A DNA stretch of 60,005 nucleotides from Oscillospiraceae bacterium (GCA_015065065.1 SVQX01000006.1:1-60005), one strand, 5' to 3'. Shown: positions 38,701-47,950, numbered from the stretch's first letter. Notes: generated from the sequence alone by a model not told the origin. Numbers and translations: made by a program.

Positions 38701-39346
38701 CGGTATGCGTCTGGCGATCACCGACGGTCAGCAGGTCAAGGTAGGTCAGGCTCTCACCGAGGGCAGCAAGGCTCCTATGGATATCATGCGTATACAGGGG
38801 CTTGACGCTGTTTACGAGTATATCATCAAGGAAATTCAGAAGGTATACCGCTCTCAGTCTGTTAACGTAAACGATAAGCATATCGAGATCATTGCACGGC
38901 AGATGACCAGACGAATGAAGGTCGAGGACGGCGGAGATACCGACCTGCTTGCGGGCTCTGTTGTAGATATGGTAGAGCTTGAGGACGCTAACAATAAGGT
39001 TCGCGCACGTATTGAGGCGGGCGAGGAAAGACTGCACGAGGCAGAGGCAACTCCTGTGCTTCTCGGTATTACCAAGGCGTCCCTGCAGACGGAATCCTTC
39101 CTGTCTGCGGCATCCTTCCAGGAAACCACCAAGGTGCTTACCGAGGCGGCTATCCGCGGTAAGGTTGACAACCTGCTCGGACTTAAGGAGAACGTTATTA
39201 TCGGTAAGCTGATTCCCGCAGGTACGGGTATGAGCTGCTATAAGAACGTAACTGTTGAGAAAACTCAGAACGCACTCGCGCCCAGAGAGGCAGAGGTCGC
39301 AGCTGACGTGATCGACGAGGAAGCTTCGGAAAGCGAAGCAGTATAA
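35711..39346 (+). CDS. rpoC: RNA polymerase beta' subunit
   Basis: The 1211-aa subunit carries the N-terminal zinc-binding cysteines (CMCGKY...CEKCGV), the catalytic Mg motif NADFDGDQM near residues 449-457, the second zinc site ([13 protein letters not shown] near 876) and the trigger-loop region ([19 protein letters not shown] near 917). It starts with GTG 35711 after AGGAG. A strong terminator follows. The long antisense frame over it is a mirror frame. Confidence 0.98.
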   Translation: MERSEFSSIKIGLASPEMIREWSYGEVTKPETINYRTLKAEIGGLFCERIFGPTKDGACMCGKYKNSHSKEIIKCEKCGVDVTTKKVRRERMGHIELASPVSHIWYFKAIPSRMALVLDISPKQLEQVLYFAENVVVDPGTTPLASGMVLTEKQYMEYREMYGNEFRVGMGAEAIKELLAKIDINELSEQLKSELTTATGQKKTRLIKRLEVVEAFRTSGNKLEWMILDAIPVLPPDIRPMVQLDGGRFASSDLNELYRRVISRNNRLNKLMEIHTPDIVIRNEKRMLQEAVDALIDNGRRGKPVTGPSNRPLKSLSEMLRGKQGRFRQNLLGKRVDYSGRSVIVVGPSLKIYQCGLPKEMALELFKPFVVKRLVEIGKATNVKDAQKKIERVYPEVWDALENVIKEHPVLLNRAPTLHRLSIQAFEPVLVEGRAIKLHPLVCTAFNADFDGDQMPVHVPLSAEAQAEARFLMLSANNLLKPVDGKAVTIPTQDMILGSYYLTMEKDGEPGEGRAFRDFDEAMMAYANGQLGLHAKIKVRVSRTFDVVDEESGEVKKVERTSVITTTLGRLIFNQPLPQDLGFVDRTKPENDFVLEVEFVVKKKQLGQIIDRCIKAHGTAVCANMLDDIKAMGYKYSTRASFSISVYDMTIPTEKKGYLDEAQKRVDVITRHFMRGELSEEERYQAVIKIWNETTDNVTGALNGSFSNFNPIKIMADSGARGSMTQMRQLAGMRGLMFATNGKTMELPIKSNFREGLNITEYFMGARSSRKSLSDTALRTADSGYLTRRLVDVSQEVIIREIKCDTTKGAWVNDVIDEKDKNVLEPLQDRIVGRFTIGDVVDPTTGEVIVPDDTMISDDMANAIVKAGITQVYIRTAIQCHARHGICAHCYGADLASGKLVSVGEAVGIIAAQSIGEPGTQLTMRTFHSGGVAGSDITQGLPRVEELFEARAPKKAAVMSEYEGTAYIQSNPDVPGMNDVTVHDAMNVELAKYNIPYGMRLAITDGQQVKVGQALTEGSKAPMDIMRIQGLDAVYEYIIKEIQKVYRSQSVNVNDKHIEIIARQMTRRMKVEDGGDTDLLAGSVVDMVELEDANNKVRARIEAGEERLHEAEATPVLLGITKASLQTESFLSAASFQETTKVLTEAAIRGKVDNLLGLKENVIIGKLIPAGTGMSCYKNVTVEKTQNALAPREAEVAADVIDEEASESEAV

Positions 39347-39350
39347 ACAA

Positions 39351-39388
39351 AAAACTCTCCCGCGACGGAAGTCGCGGGAGAGTTTTTT
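39351..39388 (+). terminator. Strong terminator after rpoC
   Basis: A perfect 16-bp stem (39351-39366 with 39371-39386), loop GGAA, ending in TTTTTT. The 5' arm begins AAAA, so it could act in both directions. Confidence 0.92.
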
Positions 39389-39389
39389 G

Positions 39390-39537
39390 TAGTTGAGAGT
39401 TGAGAGTCGCACCACGCTTTGCGTGTGTGAAAAATTGAAAATGATTTAAGCGGGAGGATTATATCCTCCCCTACAAATAAGCCATCACTCGTAGGGGAAT
39501 ATTGCTCCTCCGTCAAAGAAAATTATATTCTTTCGTG
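39390..39537. repeat. Intergenic repeat modules after rpoC
   Basis: The module TAGTTGAGAGTTGA also occurs after the terminator at 100. It is followed by a CACGC-TTT-GCGTGTG hairpin, a GGGAGGA-TTATA-TCCTCCC hairpin (39451-39469) and CTACAAATAAGC...CGTAGGGG. A related gGGGAGGAcgATATCC module lies at 54141. No gene is present. Confidence 0.6.
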
Positions 39538-39677
39538 CGGACAGTCGGGGACGCCTGTCCCTACAATGTTGAAAAGATTTTCGTTATTGGATAATAGAAA
39601 GGTAATATAAACTTTTTGGCGTTGAAAACAACGAAAAATTCTAATAGTTTGTAGGGACAGGCGTCCCCGACTGTCCG
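39538..39677. repeat. 140-bp element with perfect 29-bp inverted repeats
   Basis: The 29 bases at 39538-39566 (beginning CGGACAGTCGGGG) are exactly reverse-complementary to 39649-39677 (ending CCCCGACTGTCCG). The 82-base AT-rich core holds a weaker inverted repeat (ATTTTCGTT / AACGAAAAATT) and no gene. This is the form of a MITE-like nonautonomous element or a folded intergenic repeat. I see no clear target-site duplication. Confidence 0.75.
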
Positions 39678-39687
39678 TGATAATGAA

Positions 39688-39968
39688 TAATTGATGAGAC
39701 TTTTCGCTTTGCGAAAAGCTTCATTTCATTGAAACGGGCGACCGCAGGTCGCCCCTACGGTATAAAAATCTTTGTCTGAAAACAACCGAAAGCATCTCAT
39801 TCACCACGTAGGGGCGAACTGTGTTCGCCCGAAACGCCGCGAAAATTATAGAAATGTTATTGGCTGTATTCATCGAAACAAATCTAAACAAGAAACTCTT
39901 GCATTGAAGTTCTTTGATCAAAACTTTCTTTCAAGAAAGTTTTGCGGGGGTTGGGGCGGAGCCCCATA
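39688..39968. repeat. Structured intergenic repeat, copy B
   Basis: Near-identical to parts of 28571-28955 but lacking a ~100-base internal segment. Its 3' hairpin AAAACTTTCTT/AAGAAAGTTTT (39920-39943) differs from copy A (CAAACC.../...GGTTTG) by paired changes that keep the stem. The final GGGGC-GGA-GCCCC hairpin also keeps pairing. It lies just beyond the stop of priA and may serve as its terminator. Confidence 0.8.
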
Positions 39969-39980
39969 TTACAATATCAC

Positions 39981-42527
39981 TCACAAACTGCTTGGGTTGA
40001 AATCTATGCTGAGGATGGGCTTGGCGATGCCTTTTTGGGAGGGGGCGAAGCGTATGAGCAGCTCGGAGAAGAGCGCGCGGCTACGCTTATTGAGTCGGCA
40101 TTTGATCACCATACGCATGCGGTAGCAGTTTTCCACACGGTAGACGGGTGCTTCAAAAGGTCCGAAGCTGACGAGAGGAACGTCACTGAACTCCTTTTCC
40201 GACAGGGAAACAAGCTCTTGCGCGAGGCGCACGGAGGCAAGGGACAGCTCCTTTTCGTCGGGCGAGGAGAGAGTGAGCAGAACGATATCGCAGAACGGAG
40301 GAAAAACGAGCAGGCGGCGGAGCTTTATATCGCGCTCATAGAACAGCTCGTAGTCCTGACGGCAGGCGAGCTTGATAACATCGGAATCGGGATTCATGGT
40401 CTGAATAAGAGCAAGCCCCTCCTTGTCGGCGCGTCCCGCACGTCCGATAACCTGCGTTAGCATTGAAAAGGTGCGCTCGGCGGCGCGGTAGTCGTCCAGA
40501 TACAGCGACATATCCGCCATCAGCACGCCGACGAGAGTAACGTCGGGGAAGTCGTGTCCCTTTGTCACCATTTGTGTGCCGAGCAGAACGTCGGCACGGT
40601 GGGCGCGAAAAGAGCCGAGCATTTCGTCGTATGAGAATTTGGACGAGGTAGTGTCAGCATCCATTCGGAGAATTTTTGCCGAGGGGAGGAGGGTGGCAAG
40701 CTCCTCCTCTATCCGTTGCGTGCCGTAGCCCATTCGCACAAGATGAGGGGAGGAGCAGGTCGGGCAGGCGTCGGGATACTTACGGCGGCTTCCGCACCAG
40801 TGGCATACCATATCTCCCGACGAGTACGTCCCGCGTCGGGTGTGATAGTTCATAGCCACCGAGCAATTCGGGCAGGTGACGGCGGCGCCGCAGCTGCGGC
40901 AAACGAGCTGGGTGCTGTAACCCCGTCGGTTAAGGAACAGCACGGATTGATTTTTGTTTTCGAAATTTTCCGTAAGCTGTTGCATAAGTGACTCGCTGAG
41001 AGGGGCGACCGAGCCCACTCCCGTGTCGCGCATGTCCTTTATCTCTACGCGCGGAAGGGTGGCGTTGCCGTAGCGATTTTTCAGCTTTATCAAGTGATAT
41101 TTTCCCTCCGCCGCCTTGTGGTAGCTTTCAAGAGAGGGAGTTGCAGAGGACAAAAGCAAAAGGGCAGAGCCGTGCGCGCAACGGAAGCGCGCAATATCAC
41201 GGGCGTGATATTTTGGGTTCATGTCCGACTTGTAGGTATGCTCCTGCTCCTCGTCAATAACTATAAGTCCGAGGTTCTGAACGGGGGCGAATACGGCAGA
41301 GCGCGTTCCTACCACTACCGTGGCAAGTCCCGTGCGTATTTTCATATACGCATCGTGCCGCTCGCCTGAGGAGAGTGCAGAGTGAAGCACGGCGACCTTC
41401 GCGCCGTATCTCTGCAAAAACTGTGCCGCCATCTGTGGAGTGAGCGAAATTTCGGGCAGAAGAACTATCGCGCCCTTGCCCGAGTCCAGCATCTTGTCAA
41501 TGACGGACAAAATAACGCAGGTCTTTCCGCTTCCCGTAACGCCGTGAAGCAGAGCGGCGGCAGGCTGTCCGCTGTCCGCGAGTGCCGAAAGCTGAGTATA
41601 AGCCTCCGCTTGCTCATCACTGAGCAGAATGGGCGCACGGGTTGGAAATTCGTCAGCAGGACTGTAAGGATCGCGCCATGCAACTCGTTGGGTGATATTC
41701 AAAATCCCTTTTGACACCAACGCTTTCAGCTGTACCTTTGTAGCTCCGCACAGAGATGTTACAGTCTCTGCGTCAAGCTCGCCCTCGCGGATAATGACAG
41801 ATAGAGCCGCCGTCTGTAGTGCGGACGTGAGCTTTATGGGAGCGGACCTGTTCCGCGCGACGATAAGCTCCGCGTCCTCCGCAGAGATCGCTAAGGAGTA
41901 GTAGTCCTTTGTGGGCGTGGAGGCGGCTTTTTGCAAATTCAGCTCCTTTGTCAAGAGCTTTTTTTGTATCAGCCTGTCCACTGCGGCATCAGCCACCCTG
42001 CCGAATCTGTTTTTGAGAGAGGGCTCTGACACCTCGTCGCGGGCTAAAATGTACTCGTATACCAAAAGCTCGGAGTGTGAAAGCTCCCCTTGCTTTTCCG
42101 CGGGGACTGCTCTGTAATACTCCACAAGCCGCGACAAAGCGGACGACGGAACGACAGTGCGTACCGCCTCGCCCATGGTGCAAAGCGTTTGCTCCTTTAA
42201 AAACAGGCAAAGCGAGAGCTGCTCCTCGGACAAAACCAGCTGTTCTGCGGAGTAATCCGAGCATACGCTGTCGATAGGCTTTATCTTGTCAGTGTCCATG
42301 CCGGCAGGCAGCGCGTCGGCATCAATTATGCCCGTAACGAGAGCTATCTGTTTACGGTTGCCGCGCCCGAATGGAACGGTAACGAAGCTGCCGCGCCGCA
42401 GGGCGTGACCTATCTGCTCCTCCATGGAATGGGGGATAAAATAGTCAAAGGAACGGTCTATGACGTACGGATTGTCAAGGATATACACGCGCGCGTATCT
42501 GCCTTTGAAAAATTCCGAATTTGTCAT
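39981..42527 (-). CDS. priA: Primosomal helicase PriA
   Basis: PriA restarts stalled replication forks. The 848-aa protein has the N-terminal DNA-binding domain (RVYILDNPYVIDRSFDYFIP), Walker A GVTGSGKT, a DEEQ box (DEEQEHTYKSD; DEEH in most), and the zinc-binding cysteines CRSCG...CPNC...CHWCG...CPTC. The ATG at 42527, with AAAGGAAC upstream, is chosen over a 72-codon longer frame that overlaps rpoZ. Last gene of the yicC operon. Confidence 0.95.
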   Translation of the reverse strand: MTNSEFFKGRYARVYILDNPYVIDRSFDYFIPHSMEEQIGHALRRGSFVTVPFGRGNRKQIALVTGIIDADALPAGMDTDKIKPIDSVCSDYSAEQLVLSEEQLSLCLFLKEQTLCTMGEAVRTVVPSSALSRLVEYYRAVPAEKQGELSHSELLVYEYILARDEVSEPSLKNRFGRVADAAVDRLIQKKLLTKELNLQKAASTPTKDYYSLAISAEDAELIVARNRSAPIKLTSALQTAALSVIIREGELDAETVTSLCGATKVQLKALVSKGILNITQRVAWRDPYSPADEFPTRAPILLSDEQAEAYTQLSALADSGQPAAALLHGVTGSGKTCVILSVIDKMLDSGKGAIVLLPEISLTPQMAAQFLQRYGAKVAVLHSALSSGERHDAYMKIRTGLATVVVGTRSAVFAPVQNLGLIVIDEEQEHTYKSDMNPKYHARDIARFRCAHGSALLLLSSATPSLESYHKAAEGKYHLIKLKNRYGNATLPRVEIKDMRDTGVGSVAPLSESLMQQLTENFENKNQSVLFLNRRGYSTQLVCRSCGAAVTCPNCSVAMNYHTRRGTYSSGDMVCHWCGSRRKYPDACPTCSSPHLVRMGYGTQRIEEELATLLPSAKILRMDADTTSSKFSYDEMLGSFRAHRADVLLGTQMVTKGHDFPDVTLVGVLMADMSLYLDDYRAAERTFSMLTQVIGRAGRADKEGLALIQTMNPDSDVIKLACRQDYELFYERDIKLRRLLVFPPFCDIVLLTLSSPDEKELSLASVRLAQELVSLSEKEFSDVPLVSFGPFEAPVYRVENCYRMRMVIKCRLNKRSRALFSELLIRFAPSQKGIAKPILSIDFNPSSL

Positions 42528-42564
42528 GATAGACCGTTCCTTTTGATGATATTGTGGTGGTGGA

Positions 42565-42936
42565 TCAATCCTCGTCCTCGTCGTCCTCACCGCGCAGGGT
42601 TTCGGCAATGCGGGCAAGCTCCGCTTCGCGGTCGATAGGCTCGACCTCGACGGGCTCCTCCTCCTCGACGGGCTCCTTGTGAACGATAGTGTATTCTCCG
42701 CTGTGAATGCGTCCGATAGCCAGCTTGACAGCCTTTTCGTCAATAACCTCGCGGTCGATAAGGGCGTGCAGGGGCTTGTCGGTTTCCTTGTTGCCCGTCA
42801 TGGAGCGCTCTGCTTCCTCTCGCTGCTCAACGTACTCACTGGTAATAATGCGAGCGCATTTTGCAGTAGCGAGAGCTATTTCGTAGCGGTTAAAATCTCC
42901 GTTTTTGGTAAGGTCGCTGATGGTGGGGTAAATCAT
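42565..42936 (-). CDS. rpoZ: RNA polymerase omega subunit
   Basis: The 123-aa protein has the omega core NRYEIALATAKCARIITSEY (residues 16-35) and an acidic C-terminal extension (EEEEPVEVEP... EDDEDED) that makes it longer than usual. GAGGAGAT precedes the ATG on the minus strand. It lies between remA and priA; the gmk and coaBC genes that commonly flank rpoZ in Firmicutes are missing. Confidence 0.88.
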   Translation of the reverse strand: MIYPTISDLTKNGDFNRYEIALATAKCARIITSEYVEQREEAERSMTGNKETDKPLHALIDREVIDEKAVKLAIGRIHSGEYTIVHKEPVEEEEPVEVEPIDREAELARIAETLRGEDDEDED

Positions 42937-42966
42937 AATTATCTCCTCGTTTGATGTGGTATTGTA

Positions 42967-43248
42967 TCAGTTTTCTGCGGAATCGTCCTCGTCGCCGTCG
43001 TCAAGTCCGACATCCTCGGTGTCAAGGCGATTTGCAATAGTTTCGGTCTGGAGTGCGGACAGGATAACGTGCTCGGAGTCTGTGATGATGACAGCGCGGG
43101 TTTTTCTGCCGCAGGTAACGTCGATGACGCGAGCGTCGTCCTTCGCGTCCTGGATAAGTCGCTTGATGGGGGCGGAGTCGGGGCTGACCAGCGTAACTAT
43201 GCGGTCAACGGCGACCATATTGCCGTATCCTATATTTATAAATTTCAT
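42967..43248 (-). CDS. remA: RemA-family (DUF370) regulator
   Basis: The 93-aa protein begins [34 protein letters not shown] (split here for length: IGYGNMV and [10 protein letters not shown]), the hallmark of RemA/DUF370, a DNA-binding regulator of matrix genes in Bacillus. An acidic tail ([11 protein letters not shown]) follows the core. It has GAGGAC upstream and lies 29 bases after yicC, the usual partner. Confidence 0.9.
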   Translation of the reverse strand: MKFINIGYGNMVAVDRIVTLVSPDSAPIKRLIQDAKDDARVIDVTCGRKTRAVIITDSEHVILSALQTETIANRLDTEDVGLDDGDEDDSAEN

Positions 43249-43277
43249 ATTTCAGTCCTCGCTTTCACTGCCTTGGA

Positions 43278-44183
43278 TCATTCAATGTTCTGTATCTGCT
43301 CGCGGATCTTTTCAAGCTCGCTCTTGACATTTACAACAGTGTGAGCTATCTCTGCATCCACGCATTTTGAACCGATAGTGTTTATCTCGCGGTTGATTTC
43401 CTGAAGCAAGAAATCAATGCGACGTCCAACGGGCTGACTGTCAGCCAACAGCTCCTCAAATGCCACGAAGTGGGAGGACAGGCGAACCAGCTCCTCGTCG
43501 ATAGCCGCCTTGTCGGCGTATATCGCGCACTCGGTTAGTATTCGGGACTCGTCAAGCGTTATTCTGTTGTCGGCAATCGCATTTTTGAGTCGCTCCTCAA
43601 ATTTTTTGCGGTACGACGTGATGTTTTCCTCGGAATGCTCGGCAATAGATGCTGCCATTTTGCGGATGCCGTCAAGCTTTGCGCGAATGTCCTCGGCTAT
43701 TCTGTCGCCCTCGCGCTGACGCGCCTCGACAAACTGTTCCACTGCCTTGTTTATGACGGGGGCAACAGTAGCCCACTTGGCGTCCTCCTCTGCCTCGGAA
43801 AGGGAAGCGTCCGCCGCCACCGTGAGCATGACTCCCGGCATTTTCATAAGAGCGGATGCGGTAAGGTCGTTTTTAACACCAAGAGATTTGGACAGCAGCC
43901 TTGCCGCCTCGACGTAGCTTCTCGCGCATTCGACGTCAGCCTCGTACAGCGTGGTTGCATCCTCCGTTTTTTCTTTGGAGTAGGAGAGGGAAAGGTCTAT
44001 CTTTCCTCTTGAAACGCCGCCCGCAAGTATAGCCGCCTTGATCTTTTCCTCAAGAGCGGAGAATATCTTGGGCGTGCGGATATTGATATCTGCGTATCTA
44101 TTGTTGACGGAGCGAAGCTCAACGGTGATCTCCAAGCCCTCCGCCACGGCAGTAGCTCTGCCGAAAGCCGTCATGCTTTTCAA
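43278..44183 (-). CDS. yicC: YicC-family endoribonuclease
   Basis: The 301-aa protein has the family start KSMTAFGRA, ELRSVNNRYADINIR (near residues 22-36) and the C-terminal GRRIDFLLQEINREINTIGSK (split motif near 253-273). YicC proteins are endoribonucleases linked to small-RNA turnover. The start is TTG at 44183, since AAGGAGG (44198-44192) lies 8 bases before it; ATG 44174 would be too far. First gene of the operon. Confidence 0.92.
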   Translation of the reverse strand: MKSMTAFGRATAVAEGLEITVELRSVNNRYADINIRTPKIFSALEEKIKAAILAGGVSRGKIDLSLSYSKEKTEDATTLYEADVECARSYVEAARLLSKSLGVKNDLTASALMKMPGVMLTVAADASLSEAEEDAKWATVAPVINKAVEQFVEARQREGDRIAEDIRAKLDGIRKMAASIAEHSEENITSYRKKFEERLKNAIADNRITLDESRILTECAIYADKAAIDEELVRLSSHFVAFEELLADSQPVGRRIDFLLQEINREINTIGSKCVDAEIAHTVVNVKSELEKIREQIQNIE

Positions 44184-44254
44184 AAAGCCGACCTCCTTAT
44201 GTGACTCCGACGCTCCCGCGCCGAAATTATATATATTTATAACTATACATAGTT

Positions 44255-44283
44255 ATTGTACTACATTCCGCCAATTTTGTCAA
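44255..44283 (-). promoter_or_regulatory. Promoter of the yicC-remA-rpoZ-priA operon
   Basis: On the minus strand TTGACA (44283-44278) and TACAAT (44260-44255) are separated by 17 bases. A palindromic AACTATACATAGTT lies just downstream (44240-44253) and could be an operator. Confidence 0.75.
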
Positions 44284-44302
44284 CAGCAATCCGAAATTTT
44301 TA

Positions 44303-45625
44303 TCAATTCGTTTGGCTTTTGAGTGTGCGCACAGCCGCCACGACCTGACCGTACATATACAGCGAGCCGAGGCAAACGGTTGGCAGTCCGTTTTGCGTTG
44401 CCGCCTGAAGTGCCGCATCAAGCGAGGAATATGCCTTTGCGGGGACACCGTGAGCCTTGAATTCCTCGGCATACCTATTGGCATCCAGCGCGCGTGGATT
44501 GTCGGGGCGGACGGTAAACGCAGAGTGTGCTACCCTTGCCATACTGCTTATCATGTAGCCGTAGTCCTTGTCAGCCATAACTCCGCTGACGATATTGACC
44601 TTTTTATCTCCAAAGCAGGTCTTGATACTGCGCACCGCTGCATCAACTCCCTCGGGGTTGTGTCCGCCGTCGGAAATGATAAGCGGGTGTCGGGAGAGTA
44701 TCTCAAACCGCCCGCGCCAGATTACGCGCTCAAGTCCCGCGACCTCGGCGGAGTAGGGAATATTCAAGCCCGCCTCACGCAGAATATCGCAAGCGGCTAA
44801 AGCGGTAAACGCATTGTACGGCTGATACGAGCCGAGCAGGGAGAGATGATATTTTCTGCCGTCGAAGGACAAATCACAGCCGTCGAGGTCCTGCGTGTGG
44901 ATAACGGTGCGCCCGAGGTCTACCCCATAAAATGGCGCGTCCTGACGCTTTGCCTCCGACGATATGACGCGGCGGATGCTATCCGCACCTTCCTTGCCAA
45001 TACCGCCGTCAAAGCCCGCGTCAAAATCCCCGTGCTGTGTGCCGAGAAGCACGGGGATGCCGTGCTTGATGATCCCCGCCTTTTGCTCAGCGATTTTTTC
45101 AAGAGTATCGCCAAGGAACGCCGTGTGGTCCATGGCGATTCCCGTTATAATGGAAAGTACTGCTGTATCAATAATATTCGTGGAGTCAAGCGCGCCGCCC
45201 ATGCCCACCTCAAGCACGACGTAGTCGCACCTGTGCCGCGCAAAATAAACGAAGGCAATAGCAGTTATAAGCTCAAACTCTGTGGGCGTGTCTGCCATGG
45301 AGTCTGCAAAGGGACGGACATATTCGGTTATCTTGGCAAGCTCACCGTCGGTAATGTCCTCTCCGTTTATCCTCATGCGCTCGTTGAAGCGCAGGATGAA
45401 GGGGGAGGTGTAAAGACCGACCTTGTAGCCTGCGCACTTGAGTATCTCGGCGAGCATGGCAGAGGTAGAGCCCTTGCCGTTGGTGCCGGCGATATGAATA
45501 AATTTCAGCCCACTTTGCGGGTTGCCAAGCCGCCGCATAAGCTCGCGCGTGCGGTCCAGCCCCGGGCGACTGCCAAGCCACGTTACCGAGTGTATATATT
45601 CAAGGGCTTCACTGTACGTCATCAT
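44303..45625 (-). CDS. folC: Folylpolyglutamate synthase / dihydrofolate synthase
   Basis: The 440-aa Mur-ligase-like enzyme adds glutamates to folates. The P-loop GTNGKGSTSAM lies near residues 47-57, the omega-loop region TSPFILRFNERMRING near 74-89, and DGGHNPEGV near 319. It overlaps the end of folT by 17 bases on the same strand, so the two folate genes are coupled. Start ATG at 45625 or 45622. Confidence 0.95.
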   Translation of the reverse strand: MMTYSEALEYIHSVTWLGSRPGLDRTRELMRRLGNPQSGLKFIHIAGTNGKGSTSAMLAEILKCAGYKVGLYTSPFILRFNERMRINGEDITDGELAKITEYVRPFADSMADTPTEFELITAIAFVYFARHRCDYVVLEVGMGGALDSTNIIDTAVLSIITGIAMDHTAFLGDTLEKIAEQKAGIIKHGIPVLLGTQHGDFDAGFDGGIGKEGADSIRRVISSEAKRQDAPFYGVDLGRTVIHTQDLDGCDLSFDGRKYHLSLLGSYQPYNAFTALAACDILREAGLNIPYSAEVAGLERVIWRGRFEILSRHPLIISDGGHNPEGVDAAVRSIKTCFGDKKVNIVSGVMADKDYGYMISSMARVAHSAFTVRPDNPRALDANRYAEEFKAHGVPAKAYSSLDAALQAATQNGLPTVCLGSLYMYGQVVAAVRTLKSQTN

Positions 45626-46196
45626 TTTTACTTTTCTCCCTTGGTGGAATTACCCTGTCCCTCTCGCGCATGAATACCCGACTGCTTGCAAGCACCGCCA
45701 TAAGTCCGCCCTCCGCGGTGGCAATGCAGATGTAAAGCGGGATGCGCACCCACAGCACCTCAATGGTGTGACCGTAATATACATACATACCAATGCTTTT
45801 TATTATCATGGAGCCAAGCACGTGAGCCGCCGCCGTCGCAACAAACGCTGCTGCCGTACGCCGTGCGCGAGTGCTTTGATTTCTAAAAATAAGCCATCCG
45901 ACGATTCCCGCGACAGCACCGACAGCCGCCGCGCCGCAGGTGATTATGGGATTGATGGCGTAGCCCACAAGAACGCATCCTATCAGGTCGGCGACAGCTC
46001 CGATAACCGCACCCACAATTGGTCCAAAGAAAAATCCTCCCACGATTATGGGCAGATTTTCAAAGCTGATGCGGATATATTGGTCCACGTTTATGGCAAG
46101 ATACTTGCCGAGAACTATACTGAGTGCGGCAAGATTTGCCGACAAAACAAGACCGTACAGACTGCCGAACAGCGCGTTTTTTCGCTTTTTTTGCAT
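45609..46196 (-). CDS. folT: Folate ECF transporter substrate-binding protein
   Basis: The 195-aa membrane protein has about six hydrophobic segments, including IRISFENLPIIVGGFFFGPI near residues 41-60, typical of FolT S components. It would capture folate for the shared ECF module. The ATG at 46196 is set by GGAGG 7 bases upstream; the longer frame runs through the riboswitch. Cotranscription with folC and the leader structure support folate as substrate. Confidence 0.88.
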   Translation of the reverse strand: MQKKRKNALFGSLYGLVLSANLAALSIVLGKYLAINVDQYIRISFENLPIIVGGFFFGPIVGAVIGAVADLIGCVLVGYAINPIITCGAAAVGAVAGIVGWLIFRNQSTRARRTAAAFVATAAAHVLGSMIIKSIGMYVYYGHTIEVLWVRIPLYICIATAEGGLMAVLASSRVFMRERDRVIPPREKSKNDDVQ

Positions 46197-46203
46197 AAAA
46201 AAA

Positions 46204-46239
46204 CCTCCTTTTGCCTGCTCATAGGGCAGGAAAGGGAGG
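46204..46239 (-). terminator. Attenuator hairpin that also covers the folT ribosome binding site
   Basis: On the minus strand CCTCC (46239-46235) pairs with GGAGG (46208-46204) and CCTGC (46230-46226) with GCAGG (46218-46214). Seven U residues follow (46203-46197), then the ATG. The hairpin is a Rho-independent terminator whose 3' arm is the Shine-Dalgarno sequence, so it could stop both transcription and translation. Confidence 0.75.
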
Positions 46240-46280
46240 AGCGCACGGAAGCATCCGTGTGAAAATTCTCTTTTTGCCGT

Positions 46281-46352
46281 ATGAAGCGGGATGCAAAGCC
46301 CGAACCGCGGCGGCATATCCGCCTTCGTCCGATCGGCAACTCCCCGTCCTAT
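46281..46352 (-). ncRNA. Probable tetrahydrofolate riboswitch
   Basis: On the minus strand CGGGG (46346-46342) is followed by AGTTG and, at the other end, TTTGCA is followed by TCCCG (46291-46287), which closes P1. The GAGTTG and TTTGCATCC landmarks match the THF class, and a GGCGG-ATATG-CCGCC hairpin lies inside. The folT-folC operon downstream is the classic target. The match is by eye and the peripheral helices are atypical. Confidence 0.6.
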
Positions 46353-46421
46353 CGGCACTTGACGCTCGTGCTTTTACTCTTCAAATCAAGCGGAAACATA
46401 TTTTTTCCCACTTATGCGAAT

Positions 46422-46450
46422 ATTATACTCCTACATGAAAAATTTGTCAA
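46422..46450 (-). promoter_or_regulatory. Consensus promoter of folT-folC
   Basis: On the minus strand TTGACA (46450-46445) and TATAAT (46427-46422) are both perfect, with 17-base spacing. The start near 46415 leaves room for the riboswitch and attenuator. Confidence 0.85.
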
Positions 46451-46480
46451 TAGATTTCAGATATTTTTTGCCCTCCGCGC

Positions 46481-46508
46481 TTGACAATAATTTTAAAAGT
46501 TGTATAAT
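46481..46508 (+). promoter_or_regulatory. Promoter of the MATE gene
   Basis: TTGACA (46481-46486) and TATAAT (46503-46508) with 16-base spacing, divergent from the folT promoter 30 bases away. Confidence 0.8.
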
Positions 46509-46560
46509 AAGACTGTATGCTTTGCATAAAAACGATTTAGTGTCGATAGGGAGGCGTAAA

Positions 46561-47937
46561 ATGAACACTCAGGCGAAAACAACGCGCCTCGCGATCGATA
46601 TGACCGAAGGTCCGCTGCTTGGCAAAATGATAAAATTCACCATCCCCATTATGCTTACGGGCGTATTGCAGCTGCTTTTTAACGCTACTGACCTTGTTAT
46701 GGTGGGACGGTTCGCGGGAACTGCCGCGCTTGCGGGCGTTGGCTGCTGCTCCTCGCTTATCCACCTTATTGTTAACGCTTTTATGGGCTTGTCAACGGGT
46801 GCGGGCGTTCTGTCCTCGCAAGCGATCGGCGCAAAAAAGTATGATGACCTGCAAAAGATAATCAACACCACCTTTGTTACCTCCATTGTGGCGGGATTGC
46901 TCGTCGGAGCTTTCGGGTTCTTTGCCTCGGAGCCGTTGCTTGTGCTTATGGATACTCCCGCCGATGCCTTGTCAGAGGCGGTTCGGTATATGAAAGCGTA
47001 CTTTTTGGGAATTCCCGCGTGCTTGATATATAACTACCTGGCGGCTGTACTTCGCGCGTCCGGAGATACCCGTCGCCCTTTGATCTTTTTGACTGTGGCG
47101 GGTGTTGCCAACGTGGGCTTGAATTACATTATGGTGGCGCACATCCGGCTCGGTGCTATGGGAGTTGGAATTGCGACGGCGGTGTCGCAATTTATATCGG
47201 CTGCATTGATAGTAATACATTTTTTGAAAAAGCAGGGTGTGTGCCGTATCACGGGACTCCGTCCCTCGGTAAAATTTCTCGGAAAGATAGTTACGGTTGG
47301 ACTCCCTGCGGGGATTCAGGGAATGATGTTCTCGATTTCCAACGTGCTGATACAGTCTACCATTAACGGATACGGAACGGTGGTTATGGCAGGTAACACC
47401 GCGGCGCAAAACATAGACGGATTTCTAAATGTCGCCATGAACTCGGTACATCAGACTGCTCTGAATTTCACAGGACAAAACGTAGGTGCGGGCGAATATA
47501 AGCGCGTCAAGAAAATAGCTTGGCTGTCCATGCTAATCCTCTTGTGTATAACAAGTGTGCTTATCCCTCTCGTGCTTATTTTCGGAGAGCAGCTTTTAGG
47601 TATTTACGAGCCGGGAAAGCATGACGTTATTGCCGCGGGTATGAACAGATTGCTGGTTATTTGTCCTACCTACCTTCTGTGCGGCGCTATGGACGTTATG
47701 TGCGGACTCGTCCGCGGAACGGGTAAGACTATCCAGCCTATGATAGTTGCGCTTGTAGGAACTTGCGTTTTCAGAATAGTATGGATATATTTCGTTTGCC
47801 CGTTAGCTCCGACCAATATAACTCTGCTTTATATCAGTTATCCGATATCTTGGTCGATGACCGGAGCGGCACACCTCGTGACCTTCGCCGGTGCTTATAG
47901 AAGGCTTTCAAGAGGAAAGCACAAACAACTTATTTGA
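46561..47937 (+). CDS. MATE-family multidrug efflux transporter
   Basis: The 458-aa protein has about twelve hydrophobic segments. The N-terminal block PLLGKMIKFTIPIMLTGVLQ and NATDLVMVGRFAGTAALAGVG match the MATE family (Na+ or H+ driven efflux). Pro-rich and Gly-rich loop positions repeat in the second half (GLPAGIQGMMFSISNVLIQS). The ATG at 46561 follows AGGGAGG (46549-46555). Substrate not predictable. Confidence 0.92.
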   Translation: MNTQAKTTRLAIDMTEGPLLGKMIKFTIPIMLTGVLQLLFNATDLVMVGRFAGTAALAGVGCCSSLIHLIVNAFMGLSTGAGVLSSQAIGAKKYDDLQKIINTTFVTSIVAGLLVGAFGFFASEPLLVLMDTPADALSEAVRYMKAYFLGIPACLIYNYLAAVLRASGDTRRPLIFLTVAGVANVGLNYIMVAHIRLGAMGVGIATAVSQFISAALIVIHFLKKQGVCRITGLRPSVKFLGKIVTVGLPAGIQGMMFSISNVLIQSTINGYGTVVMAGNTAAQNIDGFLNVAMNSVHQTALNFTGQNVGAGEYKRVKKIAWLSMLILLCITSVLIPLVLIFGEQLLGIYEPGKHDVIAAGMNRLLVICPTYLLCGAMDVMCGLVRGTGKTIQPMIVALVGTCVFRIVWIYFVCPLAPTNITLLYISYPISWSMTGAAHLVTFAGAYRRLSRGKHKQLI

Positions 47938-47950
47938 AAGGAGAGGCAAA

